Assembly (NCBI GenBank): GCA_037975125.1
Contig: JAJQOW010000014.1
Span: 17,993,264 to 18,057,263, forward strand
Direction of reading: 5' to 3'
Length of the DNA: 64,000 nucleotides
DNA from: Latrodectus hesperus
Lineage: Eukaryota; Arthropoda; Arachnida; Araneae; Theridiidae
The notes under the pieces were generated by a model that was not told the origin of the DNA, searched no databases, and saw only the letters and a program-made list of their open reading frames with translations. The stretch's first letter is position 1. The number at the start of each line of letters is the position of its first letter. Positions 1-12,458 of the stretch are shown here, in pieces. Made by a program: the position numbers and the translations under genes.

Positions 1-10
1 CTTGTTTTTA

Positions 11-104
11 TTACGTCATACATATAAAGACATAAGAATTATGCAAAAAATTCTATTTTAGTAATATTAGTATTTACGTCATCGCGCACGTCACGATACG
101 TCAT
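11..104. promoter_or_regulatory. Cluster of four CRE-like ACGTCA motifs
   Basis: Four copies of the ACGTCA half of the cAMP-response element lie within 94 bases: TTACGTCA at 11-18 and 74-81, CACGTCAC at 87-94 and TACGTCAT at 97-104. CREB/ATF-type bZIP factors bind this motif family. CpG-containing words are rare in the surrounding AT-rich DNA, so the clustering is noticeable. No TATA box or open frame follows, and the window begins here, so an associated promoter cannot be judged. The cluster could instead be the CpG-rich remains of a transposon end. Confidence 0.25.
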
Positions 105-1020
105 CTTGGCAACATTTCTTCATCGCCAAAAATATTCAGAATTTGGAATCATGCATTATACGGCACCTGTGCCAAAATTTGATCCATAGTAGGTATTTTT
201 AATTTTATATATAGCTTTAAGAATATTTTTAAGTTTTTGATTCAAATATTACATTATGAGCAGCCTTATTCTAAGCCACTTTTTCTAATTTGATATCAAA
301 TGATAACTTTTTAGTTAACATATCAATAATTTTTAAAACTTCTTAGATTGTTTCAATAAAAATAGCAGTACGCCTGTACTGTATTTAAAGCAATAAAATT
401 TTTTCATGAAATTTAATATTTATATAATTATTTAATGTATTTGTAATATATAATATTTCATTTGTGTTAATAAAATAAAGTGTGGATTGTGAATTATTTC
501 AGCAGCTCTTTATATCTATAATTGATGATTTTAATAATTCTAAATGTCATTTATTTAAAAAAAATTTTAATAAATATAATAATTTAGTAACCTCTTAATC
601 TTGATCCAAATTTTTTAAACGTCTATCTTTTTCAAAAAATGTATTCTAAATATTTAAATGTTCAAATTCATTCATTTTATCAAAATAATTGCAATTTTTT
701 ATAGCTTTGCAAAATAATGGAGAATATTAAACAAACTTTTACTTAACTATAAAATTTGTTATCATTATTTCTATATTTTAAATATTGATGTAAGTAAATC
801 ATTTTTTAATTTGTAATCATTGCATCAATTATCAATTTATAAGCAGATGCAATTCAAAAATTATCTTTACCTGCTTATATTAAAGTATTCAGAATTAATA
901 AATAGTAACTTTATTTTCTTTTTAAACTTTCCAAATAAGCTTTTTAAAACTGTTTTTCGAATAAAGTAATGTCTTCACCTTTACTTTTAAGAATTCTATT
1001 TTTTTAATTATGACAAGTAT
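105..1020. other. AT-rich intergenic DNA
   Basis: No open frame with coding character, no RNA gene and no recognisable repeat is visible here. Confidence 0.6.
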
Positions 1021-1146
1021 AGACATGCATTCAACCACACGTTTCCTTGAATCCAGCAGCCTAACTCTGTAACTAATTTCTAGCAAATCGCACTGCCATA
1101 ATTGAAGTCAAACAAACGCTTCCCCCTCCAACACACAAAGGCAACC

Positions 1147-1509
1147 CTAATTTATCATGCCGCTTATTGTCTTAATCAGCAGGGCTCCCCGAGCCCTCAT
1201 TAAAGCGACATGTTCTGCAGATTCCTCCTCCGCCCTCATACTTACCATCCTTTTATTCCCTGTTAACAAAGAGAACGCTAACCCCCTACCAATTAAACTA
1301 GTACAGAGGGTTGGATGCGGACATCCGGCTTCTGCACTTCCTTTCAGTCTTGGTCCTAGATTTGGTTGTCTAAATTTACTCAAAGCCATGTTCGAGAAGG
1401 ACTTCCGCTGGGTATCATGCTCTATGAACAATTGTTGAAGTATGGTACTAGACTTGTATACAGCTTTGAGATCTGAGTAGGGTATTGGACTAGTGTTATA
1501 GTCATTCAC
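1147..1509 (-). CDS. Candidate exon or open frame of unknown function
   Basis: This GC-elevated island in otherwise AT-rich DNA is open for about 120 codons on the minus strand. I do not recognise the protein. The reading frame is rich in Arg, Gly, Ala and Pro, quite unlike the Ile/Asn/Lys/Phe-rich chance frames elsewhere in the window. An excellent splice donor, ATG|GTAAGTATG, sits inside it, with the GT at 1245-1244. An exon would therefore end at 1246 after residues GNKRM, in phase 0. In that reading the first convenient start is the Met of MALSKFRQP. The downstream part to the stop near 1147 would then be intron. The plus strand is also open across 1157-1438 but shows no family motif. Alternatives are a 5' UTR or an old transposon fragment. 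Confidence 0.3.
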   Translation of the reverse strand: MNDYNTSPIPYSDLKAVYKSSTILQQLFIEHDTQRKSFSNMALSKFRQPNLGPRLKGSAEAGCPHPTLCTSLIGRGLAFSLLTGNKRMVSMRAEEESAEHVALMRARGALLIKTISGMIN

Positions 1510-1743
1510 ATCTTGATGTTACTGCATATAGCTGTGCTAGCATCCATAATTAAGATAGTCATTAATATTATAATTTTCGTTCGAAAAATATTGGTAGAAT
1601 AGGTTTTAACCAATATCATACGAAAATGTCAACTCATTTATTTGAAGTAATGAAAATATTAAAATAAAACCACAAATTTATAAGTAAATCAGAAATTAAT
1701 AGGCCATCAAACAACTAGAAATATGAATCGTTGTGTACGGAGG
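1510..1743. other. AT-rich spacer
   Basis: Nothing supportable is seen between the GC-elevated block and the short tandem repeat. Confidence 0.5.
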
Positions 1744-1846
1744 GTTTTTTAGAACAAATTACTCGGATTTTATATTAGATTGTTTTTTAGAACAAAATAC
1801 TCGAATTTTATATTGAATGGTTTTTTAGAAAAAATTATACGAATTA
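1744..1846. repeat. 38-bp tandem repeat, about 2.7 copies
   Basis: Units begin at 1744, 1782 and 1820, each starting GTTTTTTAGAA. The first two units are 38 bp and differ at a few bases; the third is partial and more diverged. It is a small local tandem duplication with no coding potential. Confidence 0.75.
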
Positions 1847-4800
1847 TTTTAACTGTGAAAAAATTAAATTTTATTTCTATCACATTTTTCAAAAATTTGA
1901 TTGCACTTAAATTATTTTAGCTACGTAAATTCAACTGTTTCAAACATTTAATTTCTGCCATGAAAACTTTTTAAACACAATACATTTATGTAACTTCCGG
2001 AATGAATTTCTGCAATATGTCATAATTATTTTTATTAATGTTAACATTTCCTACAGATCATTTCTTTAGATTGAAACAAGCAAATTTGCGCTTTGTTATT
2101 TAAAGAAATGAGAATATTCATTTGGAAGTTCAATCCTTAAAGTTAAGGAATACTTTTGCGATACTCATTATTAAATATAACAGAAAATAATTGGGATGCA
2201 TGTATTATAAACTTATTGGAACAATATTCAATAAACAAATGAAGACTGCTTGAAATTAGCAAATAAATGTGACGTTTTAAAATCCATTTTTTATCGTAAA
2301 TCTTACTACATGTGAAAGAGATGAAATTTTATGATATTTATAAGTGTCAAAAATTGTGTTGTAATAAAACATTGTCAAATGAAATTTCTTTGTCAATCAC
2401 TTAATATATTTATAGATAAATTAATAGTTTTAATATTTTTTAATTTTATATATTCAAGAAATAGAAAATTAGTTTAGTATATCCAGTGATTTTCTTTTAG
2501 AATAATATCTCTAAAAAAGGAAATTTTATTTCTAAGGAGTTACTTATATTGACAGCAATTCACTAAATATTCAGAACACTTTACAGAAAACCTCTATACA
2601 CTTGTTAGAACATTCGAAATTATTCTCTAAAATTACGTCTCTTCTTATTACGTCTAAGACTAGTTTTTTTAATTTAATTGTCCAATCAATCAGGACTCTA
2701 ATATATAAGCATTTCCTGACAATTTATACACTATACAAAGTGAATAATTTTATTTATATTGCTAACAAAATATTCACAAAAAGATGAAACCAAAAATTTT
2801 AGATAATTCAGGTAAATTTGGTGTATAGTTTCGTTTTCCTATATGAAGAATGGTTGTGATACATATCTGTGTTCAATACCCAGAAAAAGAATAACGTTTT
2901 AAATTTGTTTAATTATTAAAAGTTAATTTTCAAGTATTTCTTCAAAAGCTAATAGTGCAGCTCTAGTTTGGTGTTAAATATAAAATGTAAAAATTCAGTT
3001 TACAATAAAATATTTAAAAAAATGTAAAACAATAATTACTGTTGAATGAATACACAGTTTATTATAACTAAATTCAAAAGCTACGATTCAATTAAAAAGG
3101 TTTTAGAAACAATTAATTCGCGGAATAGTGAAAATTTCATAATCGAACTCCATAAGAAGAAAATTAAAAGCATCAAAATACTCAAAGAATCACCACCGAA
3201 ATATGAATACTTTATTTTGATATTTAAATTACTAAAATTGTGTTAAAATAGCTTTCTTATGGCTCAAAATACTTCAAATGTTAAGATTTACCACTGATGG
3301 AAGGAAATTCAGGTTAGCTGATTCGTTAGTTAAACTAGATTAAGTTTTAATTAATTAGTTAAGTTTAGCATTAATTCAGTTCTATTTTTATTGATCACAT
3401 TTTTAGAATATTTCATTCGGAAACTGTCTTATTCCTTATTGCTTCAAAAATTTACATCCAAAATGATAATCTCAGCCGTAAACTATTGAACAGAAAGTCT
3501 AAGGTATGAGTCTTAATTTAGTTGCTTTACAATCGAGAGGTCAGGAGCAAAATAGAATCTGAATATCTTGAGGTTTTTAATTGGTGTGTACTCTAGATAG
3601 CAAAATAGCATTTTCTTTGATTTCTACCTGGAAAAAAATAGTATTTCAGCTCAGGTTATGGCCCCAGTTTCTTATTCATTATTAATTATTCCATGTTATT
3701 GACACTAATAGATTCCAGAGATTAAGAACTTTCAAAGGTTTCAATGCTTCAAGTAATTATGCAATGCTATCAAGTAGGGAAGGATTCCACTTTATTAATG
3801 GAACTTAAATTTCTTTAAACCAATTTAATAAGATTACATCCTGCTACCGTTAAATCTTCCATTTTTAAATTATTGCTTAGGAAAGGAAGATGCAAAATTT
3901 TATGCTTAAGACAAAAAGTAAAAAAATAAATAAAAGAGATTTCACTGAAAATGATGAATAAAATAGCTTTTAACAAAACATCATTCATCGATGGCAACAT
4001 ATGTATGATTGCGTTAAATGCATTAGAGCAACGAATAGGGCAGTCCATAATTCAAAAGAGACAAGAGCGTAATCACATGGGATGAATTTTATTTTAGAAT
4101 TCTATTATGAAATACACCCTCTTGCGTCATATCTCTTCATAAACCCCGTCAAAGCAAAATAAAATCCCATTAATCAGCGTGAATTTTAAGATAGCACTTT
4201 ATTAAAAGAAGCTAAGAAACATATTTTTGCATAAATCAAAAAACGGAACAGCATTAATTTCTAGAATAATTTAGTTGATAAAGATAATTTGTATAAATAA
4301 GCATACTAGATAAAATGGAAATTAATTATCCCCAGAGTATTTATTTTCTTGCCAATGAATTAAAAAAGCATAAAATATAATAAATTACCGAATTTCTGCA
4401 TAAGAATATAATGCATTATTTGAAAAAGTAATTTTTTACTTAATAAAGAAATTGTTTTGCTTGCAAATATTTTTTGTTGCTGAGGCCAAAAAATATTTCA
4501 AAAGCACTTTACTGAATAATTTATTGCTAATTTTTTTCTTCCTCGAGAGTATTATGTTCTATTCACTTAATTATTTTCCAAATGTTTTTTGATTGAATTA
4601 AAAACTATTTATTTAAAGTTTTACATTTTTTTTTAAATAATACAAGGCAGTTTAATGTTTTATATCTAAATTGTGCTGAAAATAAAAAATAGTTAATTTT
4701 CAACAATTAAGTTATATAGTTTACTTTTAACTTATGTATGCAAATAAAACAAATATTATATTCCATTAATTTTATAAAATAAAATTAATAATAATTCTTG

Positions 4801-7800
4801 ATGATACTAATATTATTGATAACATATTTTAATTATTAGTGTCTTGTAGTTAAAGATAATTTTTGAATTTATAGAAAATTTCATCAATTTTGGTTTAAAC
4901 TTTTTGAACTTCTAATTTAAGCGAAAACTTTCCTTCAAATATAAATTCAAATTTATTTCTAATATCATTGTTAATATTAGATTAAAAATATGTAAACACA
5001 TATACTAATAAAATGCATAAAAATAAAGTTAACTAATAATTGTGTTAAAATTAATTTTAGTTCAAAATATTAAATATTACAACATATGAAAATAGGTGAA
5101 TTCTTAATTATAAAATTTGCTTATTACATTATTTTACTATGCTGGTTACGCAATTATTTTTAATAAAATATTTTTCCTGAAAACACAACAGGGGCACATT
5201 TATTTATGTATAGCATGAATATTCATTAATGTAAATAAAAATATATATTAACTTTTACATTAATTTTCTGAGAATAATTTATATTCTCAGCTGTGGGTTT
5301 CAGCTTTATCGTATATCTGCAAAGAATTCTGCATACTAAGGTTTTTATGCTTTCATATCAAAATATAAAATTGGCACACCCCCCCCAAAAAAAAAGAAAA
5401 AGAAAGAAAGAATGAAAAGAAAAAGAAAAAGTAAAACTTACTGGATTGCAAAAAGTTTTCTTATAATAAATTTATTAATTCACTGTTTGACTAAAATTTT
5501 TAAGTACCGAGTAAAAAAGTGAAACGGACTTAAAAAAATTTAAAATGTCTCTTAGAAGCAAATCTTTGAAGAAAATTAATATTGAGATTTTTAAATAAGT
5601 GAGAGCTTCTCTCTCTCTCTCCTTACAGAAAGAATAAAAAATATTCTTAAGCTTTTTATGATAAATTTCTAATTTTTTAGAAAAAAATCAATAAAATCAC
5701 TGCTTATATTTTTATGGGATCACTTCAAATTAATCTTTTTATTCTTATTCAGCAAAAGTTTTGCTTAAATAGATTGCTTAAAGGGATTGAATTTATTGTT
5801 TATTTATTTTTTTAATTTATTCATGTATATATTTATAATTATTAGTGTTTTCTATTTATGTTTTGATTATATAAAGATATATATTTGACTTTTGTAACAT
5901 ATAGATACACATACATTTCATATTCAAACTCTGTAAAATGTATATAGGTAGATAAACATACAATTATTCACATACTCATAAATAAAATATAAATTGAAAG
6001 ATGGGTGTAGATATTTTTGTAAATAAATTAGTTAAATTTATTTGGATATGGAATTATTTTACTAAATTTTTTAGAAAAAACGCTATTTGAAATCTTTGAA
6101 AATTATTATAAAATATAAAGATTAATCACTTTACAAAATTCATTTAAGAAAACAATCTAGGGCGTACAGATATTTAAAATGTGTATGTAAAGTTGTACTT
6201 AATAAATATTACGTTATAGTAAATTAGATGCAGGAAATTGCCGTACATTTTTACATATTCTAGTAAATATTTCTTATTGTATATTGAGCGGAAATTCTTA
6301 TATTTAGAGCAGTAAATATATTTTTGACGAGATTTATTGAGTAAATTAACAGTTATTTAAATTAATACTTTTTCTCTAACATTAATATCAGTTATTAGAT
6401 TCACTATTCTCATAATCTCTACATTTTTGAAAATAAAATATTAATAATTTTTGTTTGAATATAAAGCAGATTCTAATTCTTTAAATAAAGTAAAAAGGGT
6501 AAAAAGTTGTTTCAAAAATTAGGTTAATTTATTATAAAATACGAGATTATTTCAAAACTGTAATGAAAAACAGAAAATTTTAGAAGAAATAGACTGAAGA
6601 AAACTAAGAAATAAATTAAAGATTGTTCAAAATTTCATACTTAATATTTGTGTTCTAAATTTACTCTCTTCCTCATTCTTGGAAAAATCAAAAGCATTGA
6701 TTACTAAAATAAAAAACTTATTCGGACAACATAAAACAATAAACAATTTATATAAAACTGACGTAAGATAAGTGTACGTTTAATTATTAGTTGAATTAAT
6801 TTTTTTCTGAATTAATTGGATAAATTAATGGCACAAATCTGAAAATTGATTTAAAAATTTTATTCTTTGAAAATATTTTAGAACAATTAGATGTTTGAAA
6901 ATTATCTATACATTTTACAACTGTATTTTCTGCAGAAAAAGTGTTTCTAGTATTACAAAAAGCAACTAGAAGACCTAGAGAAATACAGAAGAATATTTTT
7001 GATCTATTGCATCAGTTCCAAATTTCACACACGCATTTTAAGCAATATTTTGAATCATCATGGCAACTGAAAATGTTGGATACTTATTTACTAAAGAAGG
7101 AATTGTAGTCTAGTATTATTGCTAAAAATTGCATTTGTAAAAAGCAATTTAAGAAATAACATTAACATTAAAATTAGAAGTTTATTATTCATACATAATC
7201 TTGTCATAAATTGTAATCATAATTTAGTAAATATTTTGTTAAAACAAGATGAAATTTTTTTGCTACACTTAAAATTTAGACTGAAAAGAAAAGTAAAAAA
7301 TACATATATACAATATTTTATCAAATTTAATACCAGACTGGCAATACTAAAATGGTTTGTAAAATTGTAAAATGTATCACAAGATTAATAAAAAGATTAC
7401 CAATAAATAAAATTAAACATAATAAATATTACATTAATTATTCTCTAATTCCTAAATGTCGGTTTTATATATTTCGAACTTTTTATTTAAATATTTCCAA
7501 AATTTTCTAATTCTGCAACTCAATAATAGTTTGAAATTTTTAACCCATTTAAATCCCTATAAGTATTTAAATTTGTATGAATTTCTTTCAGTTTTGATAA
7601 ACAATTATTAACTTGTTGTAAATTTAGAGCTATTTAATTTAATTGAAATTTTAAATGAAATTATTGAAAAATGCTTAAAGAAATAAATAAAGCAATTTCA
7701 AAAAAGAGATAAGAAATGAACAAAAAGATGATTCCTTCAGGTCCTAGAGTAAAAATATTTTAAGCCATTATACCTTTAAGTACATATTACTGAAATATAT

Positions 7801-8184
7801 AATGCTTTCGTCAAAAAAATTACAGATTCCAGAATTTAATTCAAAACATTTGATAAAAAAACATAATTTACCATATTTTATATATGCTGTTTTGTAAATT
7901 TATCACAACACAAATTTCTTATTCTAGGTATTCAAGCAAATTTAATCTACATAGTTAAGATTATTCACATTTATGATATTAAGGCATATAAGGAGAGAGA
8001 AAAATTACATTATTCTCTTACTTTAAGCAGGTCCTCAAAGTTTTAATTTAAAAATTACTGTGTTTAATTTGCATGTAGTTTCTTCGAAAAATGTAAATTC
8101 ATTATAGATGAATAGGATACGTATGTTAAGAAAGTCCTAATAGCTTTTTTGTAACGCACTGTTCAGCAGTTGATGAAATGCAAT
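1847..8184. other. Long AT-rich intergenic stretch
   Basis: The stretch is mostly A+T with scattered chance frames (for example 2602-2787, 3046-3246, 7119-7370) composed of Ile, Asn, Lys, Leu and Phe. None shows a domain, a splice context or raised GC. A C8 run followed by a purine tract lies at 5377-5434, and a short (CT)n at about 5608-5622. No transposon ends are seen. Confidence 0.6.
5377..5434. repeat. C-run plus polypurine low-complexity tract
   Basis: A run of eight or more C is followed directly by A/G-only sequence such as AAAGAAAGAAAG. It is a simple low-complexity tract, possibly the decayed A-rich tail of a retroelement. No attached body is recognisable. Confidence 0.6.
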
Positions 8185-8196
8185 TTCCAAGTATCT

Positions 8197-8470
8197 TGTT
8201 GTTGTCGTGTGCCAGCTAGGCTGGCAATATGGGGTTCGCTGCTCCACTTTTCCAACTGCGCCGTAATTTGGTGGGGAATCCGATTTCCTCAGTACACACG
8301 TGCCAAAGAGACCCATTTATAGGGTAGGCAACCATTCACACCTCATTCATACAAAGAAAGGACAAAGGATAGATAGAGAGAGAAAGTACATCCATGCCCG
8401 AACCGGGATTCAAACCCAGGACCTCCTTATCCGCATTCAGGCACGCTGACCACTAGACAAGTTGGGCGCC
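8197..8470 (-). mobile_element. tRNA-derived SINE, family A head and core with a second tail type
   Basis: Read on the minus strand, the element starts with a tRNA-like head. The pol III A box is at 8459-8450 (TGTCTAGTGG) and the B box at 8416-8406 (GGTTTGAATCC). A core follows that contains ACCCTATAAATGGGT at 8325-8311. The head and core match the copies at 22909 and 27511. The tail differs from theirs: a CGCAGTTGGAAAAGTGG-type sequence with a small palindrome GCCAGCTAGGCTGGC, ending in a short (CAA)n. A 12-bp target-site duplication, TTCCAAGTATCT, flanks it at 8185-8196 and 8471-8482, which shows retrotransposition by a LINE machinery. It is not a functional tRNA gene. Confidence 0.88.
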
Positions 8471-8482
8471 TTCCAAGTATCT

Positions 8483-9145
8483 AACAATAAAATAAAGACT
8501 TGATCCCTCAGTAGCGTGCCAGTCAAGTTTTATTCGAATATACTCGTTCGAATATAGTACAGGAGAGCATTATGATTACTCTATATTTTGTATTCTTTGA
8601 GCATGAAATTCATATCTCATTTGTATGACCTTCAGCAGTAAAAGTCGCATATTAAAATGATATAAGGTTCGTATTTCCCATTATCCTAATTCAAACTTAC
8701 AACATCAAACCACTATCCTTCACGTGAAGAATTTTTCCCGGAAAAAAATCATGGAAATATATAGCATGTTTCTTTTCATAAATGTCAAAATATATCTGGC
8801 ATTATATTGCAAACTGAATTGGAAATTGTTATTAAGCAGTAATTGATTCTGTAACAGTACTTTGCATCCAATTCTCAAGTCCAACATCCAACTTCTTCTG
8901 TATCACTTTGTCTTGAGAACTGTGAAATGCACAGACAGACCTTCGAGCATCGACATATTTTGATAAAGTTTATTTGACATGACATACTGACTTCTTTAGT
9001 TGTTATTACGCCAGCAAACTTCCCTGTCTAGAAATAAGGTCTACTAGTCACTGGAACCAATTGAGTGGGAGTCTTCGTAATTTATAAGCAGGTGTCAAAC
9101 AGTTGACACCCTAATTCTTGATCTGCTTCCTCCAGAGGAATCATT
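8483..9145. other. Unassigned sequence with slightly raised GC
   Basis: The stretch lies between a SINE and an unrecognised open frame. No motif was identified. It may be part of an old transposon together with 9146-9500. Confidence 0.4.
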
Positions 9146-9454
9146 TCACTTATAACTTTCTTCTGTGGTTAAACAAAGAGTTGGTTCTGAATTAAAAGGG
9201 CGTTGGTCATTTTGCCTTGACAAGTTTGGTTGGGATACATCTGTTATCACTTGCTGTGGTGTAATGAAAATGATATTGATATTGCCAGAGTTTTTGATAT
9301 TTTTAATGTCTATTCCAGTGCCATGGAATGTATCTAGAATCTGTTCTACAATAGCATTCTTTACATTTCTTTTTGATGGCCCAAATTCAAGTGTACCGAA
9401 AATACTCCACATCATGGATTTTAGTAACATACATTGTTGTGAAATATTCAACAA
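9146..9454 (-). other. Unrecognised open frame, possible decayed element
   Basis: About 100 codons are open on the minus strand, with a mixed amino-acid composition (runs such as SQPNLSRQNDQRPF) that looks more protein-like than the surrounding AT-rich frames. The plus strand is open over the same bases (9165-9500), so the openness is not strong evidence. No domain, signal peptide or splice context was recognised. It lies 300 bp left of a Tc1-like element but outside its inverted repeat. A degraded retrocopy or transposon fragment is as likely as a real exon. Confidence 0.15.
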
Positions 9455-9933
9455 ACTTTTTTTTGAAATAAAAGATGAACAGCTTGTTTTTCACAAATAA
9501 TATATCAAAAGAAAAGAATGTACAATACATAGACTTTGCATTTCAGTTTTATTTCATTTTATTTAATTATTATAATTTGATTTTCAATATTATAATCATT
9601 AATTTTCACGTGAGGATTTCTTCTATGCATATAAATTATATATAATATGTATATATTTGTATAGACAGAATTAAAGAACAAATCTTCTACATATTTAATA
9701 AGATGCACCAAAACAAAACTTATATATTAATGAGTACATATTAATATAAAATTTAAAAAATTTACACTCATGTCCATATATTAAGGATAATTCAGAAACA
9801 CACAGAAATTGAACTCTTAAAAAATTTCACACGAAGAATTATCACACACATCTTGAAGAATAATATGCAAATTACAACAACCACCAGATGGCACGGATAG
9901 TTACGTCACAATGATGAGAGTGTAAGAGAGGGG

Positions 9934-9940
9934 TATATAA
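9934..9940 (+). promoter_or_regulatory. TATA box of the Tc1-like element
   Basis: TATATAA in the context GGGGTATATAAGG lies 78 bp upstream of the transposase start codon and inside the transposon. It is placed as the element's own pol II promoter would be. Confidence 0.55.
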
Positions 9941-10011
9941 GGAATGGTTGCAAAGAAGTAAAATTGTTCACAAGCGCTTTAAAAGCCTTTCAGTGCAGTA
10001 ACCGCATAGTT

Positions 10012-11038
10012 ATGGCATAAAGGAAGCATTTGGAAGGTGTTTTATATGGTAGAATTATCAGCCGTCTGGAATGTGAACGTACCCAGCTGGAAGTATTCGA
10101 GGAATTAAGAATTGCCCAGAGTGTCATCTCCAGGCCTTGACAACGGTTCCAGGATGATGGTAATGTGAGTAGACGTTATAGCACAGGTCGTCCCTAAGTT
10201 ACAACGTTGACTGAGGACAGGTATTTGTCACTTGCTACCAAATGAAACAGATGGAGCACAGCATCAGAGCCTATCTCGTCAGCTCTCTTCAGCTACTGGT
10301 AAGACAGTTTCAAGGCAGACCGAGTACAGAAGCTTAGGCCACATTGGTCTAAATGCTCGTAGGCCTGTCAGATGTGTTCCACTTACCCCAACTCATTGTC
10401 ACCTGCGGTATCCTGGAATAGAGATCATGCATTGTGGACACCGCAACAGTGGTCTTGTGTGATATTTTCCGACAAGTCCAGGTTTAGCGTTCAGTCTGAT
10501 TCTCACCGGACTTTGATATGGAGAGGCCCAGGTGCCCGTTACCACCAAGAGAACACCACTGAACGACACCGTTACAGTGGTGCAGGATTTGGGGAGAAAT
10601 TATTCTGTGTTCCAGAACTAACCTGCATGTTCAAAATGTAACCCCGTCAGGCCACATCTATTGGGATGTCATTCTGGAACATGTACTTTTGTCTTAGAGC
10701 GCCATGGGTGCAGAATTTCTGTTTATGGATGACGACGGACGTCCTCACTATGCAAACATTGTAGACGAATGCCTTCAATCAGAGGATATCACCCTTATGG
10801 ATTGATCGGCTTAGTCATCAGACTTGAATCCAATAGAGCATGTGTGGTTATAGACATTGCTTGGTCGATGAATTGCAGCTCGTCAACCCACTTTCACATG
10901 TCTACCGGAACTTCAGAGAGCATTGCTTGATGTGAGTGATGTAATATTCCCAAAGATCAGATAGATAATTTGATACTCAGCATGCCTAGGCGTTGTACGG
11001 CTTGTATTGCTTCGTCTGAGGGGCATGCTATGTATTAA
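10012..11038 (+). pseudogene. Tc1-like DD34E transposase pseudogene
   Basis: In the living family this protein binds the inverted repeats through a paired helix-turn-helix and cuts and pastes the element with a DDE catalytic triad. The frame begins ATG GCA TAA, so codon 3 is already a stop. Further stops interrupt the helix-turn-helix half, for example after AQSVISRP and after YSTGRP. Recognisable pieces in order are GRIISRLECERTQLEVFEEL, DGNVSRRYSTGRP, LWTPQQWSCVIFSDKSRFS, ENTTERHRYSGAG, FMDDDGRPHYANIVDECL, SSDLNPIEHVW and CLPELQRALLD. The triad residues are all present: Asp at 10471-10473, Asp at 10731-10733 and Glu at 10836-10838. Thirty-four residues separate the last two, giving DD34E. 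The usual GGI segment after RYSGAG is missing. It cannot make a working enzyme. Confidence 0.92.
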
Positions 11039-11258
11039 CCATCATACCAACCATGTTATATTGGTTTTTCAAAATAGGTTCTTTTTTGAAATTTGCTCCA
11101 GGGATCAATTTTTATTAATGATGTCAAACAAATAATGTCTTTTTTGCTCTTTACCTATTGTTTAATAAATAAACTTTACAAATAAGTCACATTTGTTTTT
11201 GTTCTGTCTCTTTCTTCACCTGAACTTTCATTATACTTAATTTATGGACACGAGTGTA

Positions 11259-12449
11259 TATTTTTGGCAATTTGATTTCATATTTATATTACATTATTGT
11301 CATCCAGCGTAACTTACTCCTGTTGTCATTTTATCTCAAAGTATATAACAATTAAAATTGAGAATCTTTTTTAATTATTGATATGTGTAAAATTATTCTG
11401 GCAAATATTTTACAAGCCATCAGATAGATTTTTACTATAGTCAATTAATGTTTATAAAAATTATTTTTGAATTAATTTTAGTTTTACATCACAATCTTTA
11501 TTGAATACATATAAAAATATTCGATTATAAACTAACATTTTTAAATCTCACACTTGAATGAGTTTAAAAGTGTGAACAGAATCGATCACGCAGAAGATAT
11601 TATATTTATATTTGCATTTAAATAAGATTCTGAGAAATAACTTTTGGAAATTGCTTAAAACAATTTTTATGCTGGCATTTTTTACCTGAACTTACCTTTA
11701 TATGTAAAAACACTTTAGCTTCACTTCACGTATTTATTGTTAAACTTCAAGAAAAAGAAAAAATATATTTCTGACTTAATTAATTTTTTAATTTTTTTGT
11801 TTGGCTAAAGTTTAAGCTTTAAGCTGAAGAAATGAAAATGTAGAGTATGCCTTTAGAAAGGAATTTGAAGTAAATTAATTTTGAAATTTTCGAAGTTAGA
11901 GAACTTTTTTTTTTCTCAGAAAAAGTATCAATAAAAACTTTTTAAATTATTTGTTATAAACATTTTATCTCATTTTGCATATAAAAATCAAAATCATCGA
12001 CTGTTTTTTAACTTTAATTTCACCTTCTTTTTCTTAGGAAAAAAGTGTACACTTTGTGAGTATCTAAATTAATTTCGTAAAATTGCTTTTGTAATTCTTT
12101 CCTTAAAACAGTCAATATTATTATTGTTTTCATTAATTTCGTAAGAATTATTTAAAGTAATACTTAATCTTTTTTTCTCCGTTATTTATGTAAAATTTGT
12201 AATAAATATTAAAAGAATGACATAGCTCTGAAAATACGTTGTCTTAGAATATACTTATTCAAAATTTGCTTTGTATTTTCATTAAACATTTATTTTATCC
12301 TTTTTTTTAAATAACGATTTAATATTTGAAAAATCGGTTATCAATATAGTATTAAAAATGATAAACATTCAAGCAAAATTCCATTAGGAATATGCCACGA
12401 AGTGTATAATTCCATTTTCATTGAAAATTATGCGGGATATGAAAAAAAT
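11259..12449. other. AT-rich intergenic DNA
   Basis: No coding or repeat feature is seen beyond the end of the Tc1-like element. Confidence 0.6.
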
Positions 12450-12458
12450 ACTTTATAT

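Larger units (their letters stand above)
9765..11256 (+). mobile_element. Tc1/mariner-class transposon, full length but inactive
   Basis: The 1492-bp element is bounded by TA dinucleotides (9763-9764 and 11257-11258), the target duplication of this superfamily. The terminal inverted repeats are 9765-9785 and 11256-11236, about 21 bp with two mismatches, and both begin CACTC.TGTCCATA. Inside are a TATA box and a transposase reading frame of the Tc1 type with several stops and an internal deletion. The two intact ends and clear flanks suggest a single old insertion that decayed in place. The terminal repeats might still be cut by a related transposase elsewhere in the genome; that is inference. 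Confidence 0.93.

Noticed and set aside
10232..10641. Two plus-strand open frames as host genes
   Set aside because: They are frame-shifted pieces of the Tc1-like transposase.
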